A DNA stretch of 64,000 nt. Source: Enterococcus crotali. Lineage in GTDB: Bacteria; Bacillota; Bacilli; Lactobacillales; Enterococcaceae. The notes below the pieces were generated by a model that did not search any database, was not told the DNA's origin, and saw only the letters and a list, made by a program, of their open reading frames with translations. The stretch lies in NCBI RefSeq assembly GCF_000633635.1, contig NZ_AYPQ01000001.1:406820-470819 (forward strand), in the 5' to 3' direction. Shown here piece after piece: positions 7,333-16,618 of the stretch (the first letter of the stretch is position 1; each line of letters starts with the position of its first letter). The position numbers and the translations under genes are program-made.

Positions 7333-8277
7333 ATGGATGAAGAAAAGTTATTGATCAGAATAGCAGAAATGTACTATCAAGAAGATAAAAATCAGAGCCA
7401 GATTTCTAAAGAGCTGAATATTCACCGAACAACGATCAGCCGTTTATTAAAGCGATCTAGAGAAGAAGGAATCGTTAAAATTTCTATTAACTATGATCTT
7501 TCAGAAACCTATTCTTTGGAACAATCTCTAGAACAACAATTTGGACTTAATAAAGCAATTGTTGTCCCAATTGCAATTGACGCAAGTACGGAACAAAAAG
7601 AACAGGTAATTGGAAAAGCTGCGGCAGATTACTTAGTTGAACAACTTGAAACGGGGATGAAAATTGGTTTTTCTTGGGGACACTCTCTGGCATCGATGGT
7701 TGATGAAATGAGGATCGTAGAAACAAAAGATGTCGTTTGTTTACCCATGATAGGAGGTCCTTCAGGCAAATTATCTAGTGAGTATCATGTCAACACAATT
7801 GCGTATACCGCATCTAAAAAGGTGGGGGCTCAGGCGTTGATGATTGATGCACCGGCTATTCCTGAAACACTAGAATTGAAAGAAGCACTGATGAAAAATT
7901 CATTTAATCAGAAATTACTTCAGCTATGGGAGCAGTTAGATATAGCTGTTTTTGGTATAGGAAGTCCTCATCTAAGTCAAAAGGATATTTGGCAAGCTTT
8001 TTATGGAAAAGATATTCTAAGTGAATTAGAAGAAAGAGATATAGCTGGTGATATTGTTTCTCATTTTTTCAATAGTGCTGGCTTACCAATCGCCAGTGAA
8101 TTAGACGATCGCATTATCGGAATCACAATCGATCAGTTGAAAGAGGTGCCAATAAAAATTGGTGTTGCTGAATCAAAAGAAAAAGCTAGAAGTATCATTG
8201 CTGCTCTAAAAGGAAATCTACTGACAACACTTGTCACGACAGAAGAAACCGCAAAAGAAATTTTAGCGCAGTTATAG
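7333..8277 (+). CDS. sorC: SorC-family regulator of the L-sorbose operon
   Basis: A 314-residue DeoR/SorC-type sugar-binding regulator. The N-terminus (about 1-50) is a helix-turn-helix with QSQISKELNIHRTTISRLLKR. Residues 55-314 form the sugar-phosphate isomerase-like effector domain (IGFSWGHSLASM, LPMIGG, VFGIGSP). The start is ATG 7333 with AGGAG 8 nt upstream; the longer TTG form would begin before the ribosome site. SorC in Klebsiella is both repressor and L-sorbose-dependent activator. Here it stands first in a sorC-D-F-B-A-M-E order, separated from sorD by a terminator and a strong promoter. Confidence 0.9.
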   Translation: MDEEKLLIRIAEMYYQEDKNQSQISKELNIHRTTISRLLKRSREEGIVKISINYDLSETYSLEQSLEQQFGLNKAIVVPIAIDASTEQKEQVIGKAAADYLVEQLETGMKIGFSWGHSLASMVDEMRIVETKDVVCLPMIGGPSGKLSSEYHVNTIAYTASKKVGAQALMIDAPAIPETLELKEALMKNSFNQKLLQLWEQLDIAVFGIGSPHLSQKDIWQAFYGKDILSELEERDIAGDIVSHFFNSAGLPIASELDDRIIGITIDQLKEVPIKIGVAESKEKARSIIAALKGNLLTTLVTTEETAKEILAQL

Positions 8278-8328
8278 GGAAAATTCATTGATTGAAGGTA
8301 GTCTGATCAACTCTTTATCGTATTTTTA

Positions 8329-8375
8329 TAGTATTGACCAAAACGATTCTATTCGCTTTGGTTAATACTATTTTT
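8329..8375 (+). terminator. Terminator after sorC
   Basis: TAGTATTGACCAAA (8329-8343) pairs with TTTGGTTAATACTA (8357-8370), then ATTTTTG. It separates sorC from the structural genes. Confidence 0.75.
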
Positions 8376-8407
8376 GTGATTTCGTAATAACAAATGTGAA
8401 AAAGAGC

Positions 8408-8480
8408 TTGACATTGTGAAAGCACATACATATAATGAGTGTGTGATATCACATAAGTTAATGTAAAATCACAAAAGTGA
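8408..8480 (+). promoter_or_regulatory. sorD operon promoter with operator array and candidate cre
   Basis: A full consensus promoter: TTGACA (8408-8413), 17-nt spacer, TATAAT (8431-8436). Around it lie TGTGAAAGCACA (8415-8426), the perfect palindrome TGTGATATCACA (8442-8453) and TCACAAAAGTGA (8469-8480), all built from the TGTGA/TCACA half-site. TGAAAGCACATACA (8417-8430) also fits the CcpA cre consensus at 12 of 14 positions, inside the spacer. Such a strong core promoter implies repression by SorC and probably carbon-catabolite control. Confidence 0.75.
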
Positions 8481-8492
8481 AGGGGTGTTTTG

Positions 8493-9290
8493 ATGAACTG
8501 GTTAGAAGTGAATGGAAAAACAGTCATTGTAACAGGAGGATCTTCTGGCATTGGTGCGGCAATTGTCAAAGAATTGTGTAACTTAGGCGTTCAGGTTGTA
8601 AATACAGATTTACAAGAAGGAACTTTCAAACATGAAAACCTATCTTTTATTCAAACGGATGTAACGTCACGGGAATCCGTGGAACAAGCGGTTCAATATA
8701 CTGTCGATAAATTTGGAACAATTGATGCATTGGTAAATAACGCAGGAATCAATATTCCAGCATTATTAGCAGATGCAAAACTATCAGATAGCCCGTATGA
8801 ATTAAATGATGCTCTTTTTGAAAAAATGGTAAATATCAATCAAAAAGGTGTTTATCTAATGAGTCAAGCAGTCAGTCGATATTTAATCAAAGAAGGTACA
8901 GGTGTAATCATCAATATGTCATCTGAAAGTGGTTTAGAAGGTTCAGAAGGACAAAGTTGTTATGCAGCTACTAAAGCGGCAATCAATAGTTTTACCCGTT
9001 CTTGGTCGAAGGAATTAGGGAAGTTGGGTATCCGAGTAGTCGGAATAGCACCAGGTATTATGGAGGAAACGGGCTTACGTACGTTAAGTTATGAATCCGC
9101 TTTAGCCTATACAAGAGGAAAGACAGTGGACGAAATCCGAGCAGGATATAGTCAAACAAGTACCATTCCTTTAGGCAGAAGTGGAAAGTTGGTAGAGGTA
9201 GCTGATTTAGTGGTTTATCTGATATCGGATCGTTCTAGTTATATTAGTGGCGTAACAATCAATGTAGCTGGTGGTAAAACAAGGGGGTAA
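8493..9290 (+). CDS. sorD: Sorbitol-6-phosphate 2-dehydrogenase
   Basis: A 265-residue short-chain dehydrogenase that oxidises D-glucitol 6-phosphate to fructose 6-phosphate, the last step of L-sorbose breakdown. Visible are the Rossmann TGGSSGIG, the NNAG motif, and the catalytic S and YxxxK (the SSESGLEGSEGQSCYAATKAA region). This last segment is nearly identical to Klebsiella SorD as I recall it, as is the GGKTRG C-terminus. Start is ATG 8493 after AAGGGG; a TTG codon precedes it. First gene of the structural operon. Confidence 0.9.
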   Translation: MNWLEVNGKTVIVTGGSSGIGAAIVKELCNLGVQVVNTDLQEGTFKHENLSFIQTDVTSRESVEQAVQYTVDKFGTIDALVNNAGINIPALLADAKLSDSPYELNDALFEKMVNINQKGVYLMSQAVSRYLIKEGTGVIINMSSESGLEGSEGQSCYAATKAAINSFTRSWSKELGKLGIRVVGIAPGIMEETGLRTLSYESALAYTRGKTVDEIRAGYSQTSTIPLGRSGKLVEVADLVVYLISDRSSYISGVTINVAGGKTRG

Positions 9291-9295
9291 TCATA

Positions 9296-9712
9296 ATGAC
9301 AAAAGTGTTGTTAGTGGCTCATGGAAAACTAGCAATCGAGATGAAGAATTCTGCTGAAATGATTTTTGGTGAATTATCTCAGTTTTCAGCCATTGAATTT
9401 TCTAAGCAAGATGGATTAGAAAGTTTATCAGAAAAAATCATCGGACAACTTGGAAAACCAGATGAAGAAACATTCATTATCACAGATCTTTTCTGCGGGA
9501 CACCATATAACGCCAGTTGTAGTATTTGCATGAAAAGAGCAGAGTTACCCATTGAAGTTATTTCAGGTATGTCTTTACCAATGCTCTTAGAAGTGGCAAC
9601 GATGATCGATGCAAATCCGCTTAGTCAGATTATTAAGCTAGTTAAAGAATCAGCCGCTGAGACGGTAAAATCGTTTAAAGAACAAGCAATCGAAGAAGAG
9701 GAGGATTTCTGA
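9296..9712 (+). CDS. sorF: PTS L-sorbose-specific EIIA (mannose family)
   Basis: A 138-residue cytoplasmic EIIA of the mannose/fructose/sorbose class. The phosphorylated histidine is H9 in VAHGKLA, the usual position. The TDLFCGTPYNAS segment (GTP-N motif) is typical. It accepts phosphate from HPr and passes it to EIIB (next gene, 1 nt gap). AGGGGG precedes the ATG. It forms with the next three genes one complete PTS transporter. Confidence 0.88.
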   Translation: MTKVLLVAHGKLAIEMKNSAEMIFGELSQFSAIEFSKQDGLESLSEKIIGQLGKPDEETFIITDLFCGTPYNASCSICMKRAELPIEVISGMSLPMLLEVATMIDANPLSQIIKLVKESAAETVKSFKEQAIEEEEDF

Positions 9713-9713
9713 C

Positions 9714-10205
9714 ATGGAAATCAAGTTAGCAAGAATCGATGATCGGCTGATCCATGGTCAAGTAGCGACCGTTTGGGCAAAAGAAGCAGGTGCCAAACGA
9801 ATCATTGTTGTCAGTAAAGAAGTGAATGAAGATGAGATTCGCAAAACGCTAGTTAAGCAAGCAGCTCCACCAGGAATCAAAGTCAATATCGTCGATGTAG
9901 AGAAAGCCGTCAAAGTATATCAGAATCCTAAATATGCAACAGAAACAGTTTTTTATTTATTTACGAATCCAAGTGAAGTTGTGGAGCTAGTTAATGGTGG
10001 CGTTCCATTGAAGACGATCAATATTGGTGGTATGCAATTCAAAAAGGGTAAGACCCAGATTACAAAAGCCATTTCTGTCAGCCAAACAGATATAAACGCT
10101 TTTTATGAGCTGAAGGAATTGGGTGTTGTGCTAGATTGCCGTGTTGTTGCAACAGATCCGAAGATTGATTTTGAAGGGAAATTGAAAGAGGCGGTTACAC
10201 ATTAA
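9714..10205 (+). CDS. sorB: PTS L-sorbose-specific EIIB (mannose family)
   Basis: A 163-residue EIIB domain with the phosphorylation site H14 in DDRLIHGQVATVW, the class signature. It transfers phosphate from EIIA to incoming sugar at C1. Separate IIA and IIB polypeptides are typical of the sorbose branch. GAGGAGG in the end of the previous gene serves as ribosome site. Confidence 0.9.
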   Translation: MEIKLARIDDRLIHGQVATVWAKEAGAKRIIVVSKEVNEDEIRKTLVKQAAPPGIKVNIVDVEKAVKVYQNPKYATETVFYLFTNPSEVVELVNGGVPLKTINIGGMQFKKGKTQITKAISVSQTDINAFYELKELGVVLDCRVVATDPKIDFEGKLKEAVTH

Positions 10206-10216
10206 GGAGGAGCAAA

Positions 10217-11032
10217 ATGACGTTATCAATAATTCAAATTGTATTGATTTTTATTTTTTCATGTATTGCTGGTATGGGAAGTGTTTTAGATGAGTTTCAA
10301 ACCCATCGTCCTCTGATAGCTTGTACGGTCGTTGGGTTGATTTTAGGGGATTTGACTACGGGAATTATTTTAGGTGGTACATTGGAATTGATTGCTCTAG
10401 GCTGGATGAACATTGGCGCGGCACAATCACCTGATTCTGCTTTAGCAAGTGTGATTGCAACGATTCTAGTGGTTGTTGGGCATCAAGATATTCAAGCTGG
10501 GATTGCGATTGCATTGCCGGTAGCCGCAGCAGGCCAAGTTCTAACAGTGATCGCTCGAACGATTACTGTAGCTTTTCAACACGCTGCGGACCGAGAAGCA
10601 GAGAATGCGGCATTTAATAAAATTATTTTCCTCCACTTTAGTGCATTATTTATTCAAGCCTTGCGAGTAGCAATTCCTGCGACGATCGTGGCGATGTTTG
10701 TTAGTGCTGAGATGGTCAATAAAATGTTAGCAATGATCCCCGATGTTGTTACGGGTGGCTTGGCAGTTGCTGGCGGTTTCATTGTTGTTGTAGGATATGC
10801 CATGGTTTTGAATATGATGAGTGTAAAATACTTGATGCCGTTTTTCTATCTGGGGTTTGTTTTAGGCGGTTATTTAGAATTCAGTTTGCTTTCATTTGGG
10901 GCGATTGGCTTGATCACAGCTTTGATTTATGTTCAATTGAATCCCAATTTTAAAAAGCCGCAAATCTCAGGGCAAACGGAACAAATGGCTTTTTCTGGAA
11001 CGATCATTGCAGATGATGAACTAGACGATTAA
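10217..11032 (+). CDS. sorA: PTS L-sorbose-specific EIIC (membrane)
   Basis: A 271-residue integral membrane permease subunit of the mannose family. Hydrophobic segments run through most of its length, with the class motif LGDLTTGIILGGTLELIALGWMNIG (given in part; about residues 42-66). It forms the sugar channel together with EIID. The hydrophilic tail after about residue 245 is short. AGGAGG is well placed before ATG 10217. Confidence 0.88.
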   Translation: MTLSIIQIVLIFIFSCIAGMGSVLDEFQTHRPLIACTVVGLILGDLTTGIILGGTLELIALGWMNIGAAQSPDSALASVIATILVVVGHQDIQAGIAIALPVAAAGQVLTVIARTITVAFQHAADREAENAAFNKIIFLHFSALFIQALRVAIPATIVAMFVSAEMVNKMLAMIPDVVTGGLAVAGGFIVVVGYAMVLNMMSVKYLMPFFYLGFVLGGYLEFSLLSFGAIGLITALIYVQLNPNFKKPQISGQTEQMAFSGTIIADDELDD

Positions 11033-11044
11033 GGAGGAAAATCA

Positions 11045-11905
11045 ATGGAGACAATAGCAAACAAAGCGATTGAGGAACAAACATTACAATCCGCAATCAC
11101 AAAAAAAGATTTAATGACGACATTTGTGTTTTCAAATTTTCAACAAGCATCTTTTAACTATGAGCGGATTCATGCGCTTGCCTTTTGTGTAGATATGATT
11201 CCAACAATCAAGAGAATTTATCATACAAAAGAAGAGCAGTCAGAAGCACTAAAAAGACATTTAACTTTTTTTAATACAACACCAGCTGTATGTGGTCCTG
11301 TGATTGGTGTGACGATTGCTATGGAAGAAGCAAAAGCTAGTGGTGCAGATATTGATGACGGTACGATCAATAGTTTAAAAGTTGGTTTAATGGGACCTTT
11401 AGCGGGCGTAGGTGATCCTTTAGTATGGGGAACATTGCGTCCGATTACAGCAGCGATTGGTGCCTCACTTGCTTTGTCAGGCAATCTTTTAGGGCCTATT
11501 ATTTTCTTTGTAGCATTCAATGCTGTTCGTTTAAGTATGAAATGGTTTGGCCTAACATATGGATTTAGAAAAGGCTTGGACATTGTTCAGGATCTTGCTG
11601 GAAATCTTTTACAAAAATTGACAGAGGGTGCAACGATTCTAGGACTGTTCATTATGGGTGTTTTAGTCACTAAATGGACAACGATCAATATCCCTTTAGT
11701 TGTGTCAAAAACACCTGGTCAGGATGGAGAAATGGTCGTTACGACGGTTCAAAATGTGCTGGACGATCTAGTTCCAGGACTGTTAGCACTAGGATTAACT
11801 TTATTGATGATGAAATTATTGAAGAAAAAAGTGAGTCCAATCGTATTGATCTTTGTGTTGTTTGCTGTTGGAATTATAGGGTACGGATTAGGAATTTTAA
11901 ATTAA
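11045..11905 (+). CDS. sorM: PTS L-sorbose-specific EIID (membrane)
   Basis: A 286-residue EIID subunit. The family features are the N-terminal FSNFQQASFNYERIHALAF, the GPLAGVGDPLVWGT loop (about residues 120-133) and C-terminal membrane segments near 190-210 and 235-285. It partners EIIC in the membrane. AAGGAGG lies 8 nt upstream of ATG. Confidence 0.88.
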   Translation: METIANKAIEEQTLQSAITKKDLMTTFVFSNFQQASFNYERIHALAFCVDMIPTIKRIYHTKEEQSEALKRHLTFFNTTPAVCGPVIGVTIAMEEAKASGADIDDGTINSLKVGLMGPLAGVGDPLVWGTLRPITAAIGASLALSGNLLGPIIFFVAFNAVRLSMKWFGLTYGFRKGLDIVQDLAGNLLQKLTEGATILGLFIMGVLVTKWTTINIPLVVSKTPGQDGEMVVTTVQNVLDDLVPGLLALGLTLLMMKLLKKKVSPIVLIFVLFAVGIIGYGLGILN

Positions 11906-11927
11906 AAATAGTTGGAGGTTTTTTGGG

Positions 11928-13157
11928 ATGAAAACAAAAGCAGTGCGTTTATACGGGAAAAAAGATTTGCGGTTAGAAACGTTTGAATTACCTGAAATCA
12001 AAGAGGATGAGATCTTAGCTTCTGTCGTGACAGATAGCATTTGTATGTCCACATGGAAATTGGCTAATCAAGGACAAGAGCATAAAAAGGCACCACAAGA
12101 TTTAATCAACAATCCAATTATTGTTGGCCATGAGTTTTGCGGTGAAATTTTAGCAGTAGGAAATAAGTGGCAAGAAAAGTATCAAGTAGGGGAGCGCTAC
12201 GTGGTACAAGCAAATCTACAATTGCCAGATCGTCCAGATTGTCCCGGATATTCTTATGCTTATACTGGTGGAGACTCGACTTATATTATTCTATCGAAGG
12301 ACGTTATGGAACAAGATTGTTTGATTCCTTACAAAGGCGAGACTTATTTTGAAGGCTCATTGATCGAGCCTTTATCGTGTGTGATCGGTGCATTTGAAGC
12401 AAATTACCATTTGATTGAAGGGTCTTATGAACATAAAATGGGGATTAAAGAAGATGGGCATTTACTAATCATGGGCGGCACGGGTCCAATGGGGTTATTG
12501 GCGATTGATTATGCATTACATGGTCCGATTACGCCTAAAAAGATAGTGGTGACTGATATGAGCGATGAAAAACTAAAACGTGCTGAAAAGTTATATCCCA
12601 GTCAAAATGGTATTGAAGTGATCTATCTCAATGTAAAAGAGTTGAACAATCAAATTGACGTCCTGAGAGAAAGTGTTTCTGGAGGGTTTGATGATATTTT
12701 TGTAATGGTTCCGGTTGCGGAAGTTGTTGCGGATGCTTCTAAATTATTGAATCCAGACGGTTGTCTAAACTTCTTTGCAGGGCCGCAAGATAAAGCTTTT
12801 TCAGCACCAATCAATTTTTACGACGTACATTATTCCTTCACTCATTATGTTGGAACATCTGGTGGAAATACGGAAGATATGCGCAAAGCTGTCGATTTGA
12901 TCGAAACAAAACAAGTAAAAGTTGCCAATGTTGTAACGCATATTTTAGGACTAGATGCAGTAGCCGAAACAACGTTGCATCAACCAGAAATTGGTGGAGG
13001 AAAAAAATTAGTTTATACCCACCAATCTTCTCACTTGCTTCCATTAGCAGAGATGGAAAATTATGATACTCAATTGGCTGAGATTCTTAAAAAGACGGAT
13101 GGCATTTGGAGCAAAGCAGCAGAAGAGTATGTGTTAAAGACATTTGATAAAATCTAA
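11928..13157 (+). CDS. sorE: L-sorbose 1-phosphate reductase
   Basis: A 409-residue zinc-type medium-chain dehydrogenase that reduces L-sorbose 1-phosphate to D-glucitol 6-phosphate, the substrate of SorD. The GHEFCGEI zinc-site region, the LQLPDRPDCPGYSY segment and the nucleotide-binding GGTGPMGLLAIDYALHGP segment agree closely with Klebsiella SorE as I recall it, as does FFAGPQDK. The C-terminal IWSKAAEEY is also family-specific. Last gene of the operon; a terminator with repeat module B follows. Identification of the whole operon as L-sorbose specific rests mainly on this gene. Confidence 0.9.
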   Translation: MKTKAVRLYGKKDLRLETFELPEIKEDEILASVVTDSICMSTWKLANQGQEHKKAPQDLINNPIIVGHEFCGEILAVGNKWQEKYQVGERYVVQANLQLPDRPDCPGYSYAYTGGDSTYIILSKDVMEQDCLIPYKGETYFEGSLIEPLSCVIGAFEANYHLIEGSYEHKMGIKEDGHLLIMGGTGPMGLLAIDYALHGPITPKKIVVTDMSDEKLKRAEKLYPSQNGIEVIYLNVKELNNQIDVLRESVSGGFDDIFVMVPVAEVVADASKLLNPDGCLNFFAGPQDKAFSAPINFYDVHYSFTHYVGTSGGNTEDMRKAVDLIETKQVKVANVVTHILGLDAVAETTLHQPEIGGGKKLVYTHQSSHLLPLAEMENYDTQLAEILKKTDGIWSKAAEEYVLKTFDKI

Positions 13158-13177
13158 ACAGAAAAAGTCCCAGACGA

Positions 13178-13280
13178 AAGTGTTTAGCTCCGAAGCCTAA
13201 TAGCTACTTCCTTATTGCCCTTTATTCAAATTTAGAGCGCTAGATAAGACTAATCTTTAGTTTTATCTAGCGCTCTTTTT
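13178..13280 (+). terminator. Terminator of the sor operon with upstream repeat module (copy B)
   Basis: AGAGCGCTAGATAAGACT (13234-13251) pairs with AGTTTTATCTAGCGCTCT (13259-13276) with one G-U, followed by TTTTT. The preceding AAGTGTTTAGCTCCGAAG...CCTTTATTCAAATTTAGAG is the most complete plus-strand copy of the repeat module. Confidence 0.85.
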
Positions 13281-13288
13281 ATATAAAA

Positions 13289-14101
13289 TTAGAAACTTCG
13301 GCCACCACCGCCAAATGTTCCGCCGCCGGTCGAGTGAGTACTGCTGCCACCGCCACCACCACCGCCTCCTCCGCCACTAGAGTTATTTCTAGGAATACGG
13401 CGAGTCGTAACGAATGAATTAACTAAAACATCATTTCGTCGGGTTAAATTAAGGTTGGACTTTTCCCTAAATGGGTACTTATAAGTGCCAAATTTTAACT
13501 GGTATTTTGAAATGTTTACAACAAAGAAAATGCCACTCAAAACAAGTGCCGCTATAAAAGCAATGACGATTTCAGTTGTAGTCAAAGATTTATAGCGCGT
13601 AATTTTTCCGGTCTCAGTATCGACCCGATAATGTCCGCCAGGGACACCCTGGTCAAAGTAATAACTAGTTTTCTCAAGAAAAGTTTGAGCTGCTTGGAAA
13701 TAATTTCCAGCGATCATACTAGGCTCGATAGCATCCAAACTTTGATCGATTCTCTTATCAGTCAAATAATCGATCATATTTCCTGAAGTAGAAATAATAA
13801 ATTTTCTTTGATTCATATCTAGATAAAATGTAATACCATTTTTATTTTTTCCAATACGATCAAGCATGTAATAATCTGCAAATCTCGTGGAATCCATGTC
13901 GTTGTCATTATTTGTCACGATAAAAATACGTGCTTTCGCTTTCGCTTCAATTGGTGCAATCGTCTCTTTCAGCTGAGCGACTTCTTCAGAAGTGAACAGG
14001 GATGCCTGATCGTCGATCGAGTCTTGCGCTGCCTGAACATCTACAGTGAAACCGAACAATAGAAAAAGAAGAGTCAACAGACTAAAACTGATTTTTCTCA
14101 T
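13289..14101 (-). CDS. TPM-domain membrane protein (YdjH-like)
   Basis: A 270-residue exported membrane protein: signal peptide (about 1-24), TPM domain (about 28-150, containing the DQASLFTSEEVAQLK start and a GITFYLDMNQRKFIISTSG core), one transmembrane helix (about 176-198), and a basic stretch ending in a Gly/Ser-rich tail with ten consecutive glycines and a terminal GGGGRSF. This arrangement matches B. subtilis YdjH. Its ATG overlaps the stop of the upstream zinc-ribbon gene (ATGA), so the two are translationally coupled. TPM proteins elsewhere have phosphatase or repair-accessory roles; here an envelope-stress role is inferred from neighbours. Confidence 0.8.
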   Translation of the reverse strand: MRKISFSLLTLLFLLFGFTVDVQAAQDSIDDQASLFTSEEVAQLKETIAPIEAKAKARIFIVTNNDNDMDSTRFADYYMLDRIGKNKNGITFYLDMNQRKFIISTSGNMIDYLTDKRIDQSLDAIEPSMIAGNYFQAAQTFLEKTSYYFDQGVPGGHYRVDTETGKITRYKSLTTTEIVIAFIAALVLSGIFFVVNISKYQLKFGTYKYPFREKSNLNLTRRNDVLVNSFVTTRRIPRNNSSGGGGGGGGGGSSTHSTGGGTFGGGGRSF

Positions 14102-15269
14102 ATAAACCAGCCTCCAATCAGAAAAATAGCTAAGATTGATGCAAAAATACTCAATGTAAATAAACCTAATCGTTTATAACTTACAGGTAAAATCCCACTG
14201 ACTTTTCCAGTTTGCCCATTCATAGCATAGTAATAAACTTTTTTGGATTGTTCATGGCTGCGATAGGTCACTACCCAAATCGGTAGTAACATGTAATGAT
14301 TTGCTTCACTGTCCAACGAAATATCTGTTCGTAATTTTGTTAGTGTGGTATAGCCGGAAGCTGTATCGCGTAATAAAGATTCAGAGTACTCTTTCAATTC
14401 ACTTTGAATTGCTTTTTGGATTGCATCATATTCAATGTCGCGTTTTTCGGCTTGAAATCCTGCCAAGTATTGACTCTTAAATGAAACGGCTTTATCTAAT
14501 AAAAAGGGCTGAACGGCCTCAACCATTTTCTGTTGGACGTTTTTAGAAAGGGCATTTTTAATCAATTCTTTAAAAGAAATTTTTCCTTGTCGTTCAACAT
14601 CGAACTGCTTTGTTTCAGTATATTCAAGGTCTCCAACACGCCAGACCCGAATCGTGGTTCCCATACCTTGAAGCTGACCATCAATTTCAGCATCCACGAC
14701 CCAATAAGGGAAATAAACCCCAGTCATTTTATCAATCTGTTCTTTATTGAAAAAGTCTTTTGGAATAAACCATTTCTTCTTGGTCCAAGCTAAAAACTTT
14801 TCAACAGCTTCTTCCTTTTCAATTGAAAAGGTAAAACCTTTTCTGGGAGGAACTTTCCACTTAATCGTCCGGATAAAACAACTGGATTGTGACAATAATA
14901 ACAATAAGTAGCAGCGGTCGTGGCTTCGGTGACAATTTGAGCACCACAGCTTGGACAATCGAATAATTCCATTGCGCCTTCTAAAGTATCCTCAGCCATA
15001 TCGTCAGTTCCACTGGCTTCTTTAAACGCAGCTTTTTCTTCTGAAGACATTTTATCAACCTGTGATTCAGCTGAAAAGGTTAGCTCTGGCTCAGATGATT
15101 GAGTAGAAGTGTCTTCTAAATGTGCATCTCTTTGTGCTTTTTCATAAGCGGAGACCTCACCTTCCGTATAGACACTTAAGCAATATTCACAGTGGAATTT
15201 TTGATCTTTAGGATCGAATAACAATGGACCACCGCAGTTAGGACATTTGTGTGTAAATGTATCTGTCAT
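14098..15269 (-). pseudogene. TFIIB-type zinc-ribbon membrane protein (YdjG-like), frameshifted in this sequence
   Basis: The intact product would be about 390 residues. It has an N-terminal zinc ribbon (CPNCGG...CEYC, about 9-29), a second ribbon (CPSCGA...CYYC, about 105-128), a soluble domain and a C-terminal transmembrane helix. The reading frame breaks at 14826-14829: one T is missing from a T5 run on the coding strand. The first frame ends after LPFQLKRKKLLKSF and the second resumes at FSIEKEEAVEKF; rejoining gives LPFSIEKEEAVEKF. Given the same pattern in essential genes of this window, a consensus error is more likely than a real loss. Middle gene of the SPFH/zinc-ribbon/TPM operon. 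Start ATG 15269 follows AAAGGAA. Confidence 0.75.
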
Positions 15270-15385
15270 GATTGTTCCTTTCTTTGTGTAGAGAATTAAA
15301 ATAAGCGATGAATGCTTCTTTCTGTTTTACAAGTGTTAGATAGAAAAAGGGCAAGACACGGTCGCCCAGCCCTAATCTTTTTGGA

Positions 15386-16618
15386 TTATAAAGGAATACC
15401 TTGGAATGGTTTGCCGCAATGTGGACAGAATTTTGGAATTCCATTCGATAAATCAACGATCTCACTACATTCGCTACATTTCATTTCTAGTTTTGCTTTT
15501 TCATTTGTTGGTTTAGGTGTGCCGCAATTTGAACAGAACTTGCCGCTGTTTTCAGTTCCACACTGAGGACAAGTCCAGGTATCTGTTGAACCTTGAGCAT
15601 TTTGCTGATTTTGTTTCTCCTGCATTTGTTGTTGATTCGTTTGAGAAGCTTGAGCAAAATAATTACCACTTGTATTCATACCCATACCAACACCCATAAA
15701 GCCGTTCATTGCGCCGCCTTCATTATTTCCAGCAGCTTCCATGCCGCGTGCCATCGATCCTTGAACATAGCCTTCGCGAATACCGGCATCACTAAGCATA
15801 GCCCCTTGATTACGCATATTGATCAATTTAGTAGAGTCATCTGTATAAGAAATGCTGGCAACCGCTACAGAGATGATTTCCATACCACGTAATTCGCGCC
15901 ATTCATCATCTAATACTTGTCCCATATACTTACTTAATTCTAGACTTTTAGAAGGAACATAAGAGATCCGTTCACCATCTGCAGACATTTTATTGATCGC
16001 AGACTGTAACGCGGTTAAGAATTCTGCTAAATATTGTTCGTTGATATCCTTGATATCGACTTGAGATTTATTTCTAGGGATTGCATTTGAAAAGAATAAT
16101 AGTGGATCAGTGATTTTGATTGAATAGTTACCATGAGCTCGTAAGAACAATTCGGCATTGTAAAAATTGTCAAAATAATTGATTGGTGATGACGTACCAA
16201 ACTTGATCCCTTTGATTTCTTGTAAGTTAATATAAAAAACTTGTTGTTTTTGAGGTGTTACGCCGCCAAATTTAAAGCGATCAAATGTTTCAGATATTGC
16301 CTCTTTTAAAGTTCCGTTAAATGCGGAAGGAGCAGAATCATTTTTAACCGTGTAATATCCTTCTTCAGCAGTATAGTCAATAATTTTACCACCATCAACT
16401 AGAATCATCATCATGTTCGGATAGACATGAATCACAGAACCATCTGTTAAAACATCTTCGGTTCCTTTACGATTAGAGCCGCGTTTATCATTCTTACGAA
16501 CAAAAACACCTTTCGTCATCACTGTTGTGTCGCCCATATTATCTGGTTCGATGACTTCGAGCCATTGGTCAGCTAACCCGCCGCCGACTGTACTTGTTGC
16601 TGCTTTGATAATTCCCAT
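15386..16618 (-). CDS. SPFH-domain protein with C-terminal zinc ribbons (YdjI-like)
   Basis: A 410-residue protein. An SPFH/band-7-like domain occupies about residues 20-290, followed by a Gly/Met/Gln-rich linker and two CxxC zinc ribbons (WTCPQCGTENSGKFCSNCG and MKCSEC...FCPHCG). This matches B. subtilis YdjI, which recruits PspA-like YdjF to membrane sites. The start is ATG 16618 (MGIIKAATSTVGGGLADQW) with AGGAGG ideally placed; a longer frame to 16696 lacks a ribosome site. First gene of the operon with the YdjG- and YdjH-like genes; no pspA/ydjF homologue lies beside them. A TATACT box on the minus strand near 16763-16768 is a likely -10. Confidence 0.82.
   Translation of the reverse strand: MGIIKAATSTVGGGLADQWLEVIEPDNMGDTTVMTKGVFVRKNDKRGSNRKGTEDVLTDGSVIHVYPNMMMILVDGGKIIDYTAEEGYYTVKNDSAPSAFNGTLKEAISETFDRFKFGGVTPQKQQVFYINLQEIKGIKFGTSSPINYFDNFYNAELFLRAHGNYSIKITDPLLFFSNAIPRNKSQVDIKDINEQYLAEFLTALQSAINKMSADGERISYVPSKSLELSKYMGQVLDDEWRELRGMEIISVAVASISYTDDSTKLINMRNQGAMLSDAGIREGYVQGSMARGMEAAGNNEGGAMNGFMGVGMGMNTSGNYFAQASQTNQQQMQEKQNQQNAQGSTDTWTCPQCGTENSGKFCSNCGTPKPTNEKAKLEMKCSECSEIVDLSNGIPKFCPHCGKPFQGIPL

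Noticed and set aside
14533-14793. A plus-strand 86-codon ORF in the YdjG-like gene
   Set aside because: Opposite-strand shadow of a coding region with recognisable domains.
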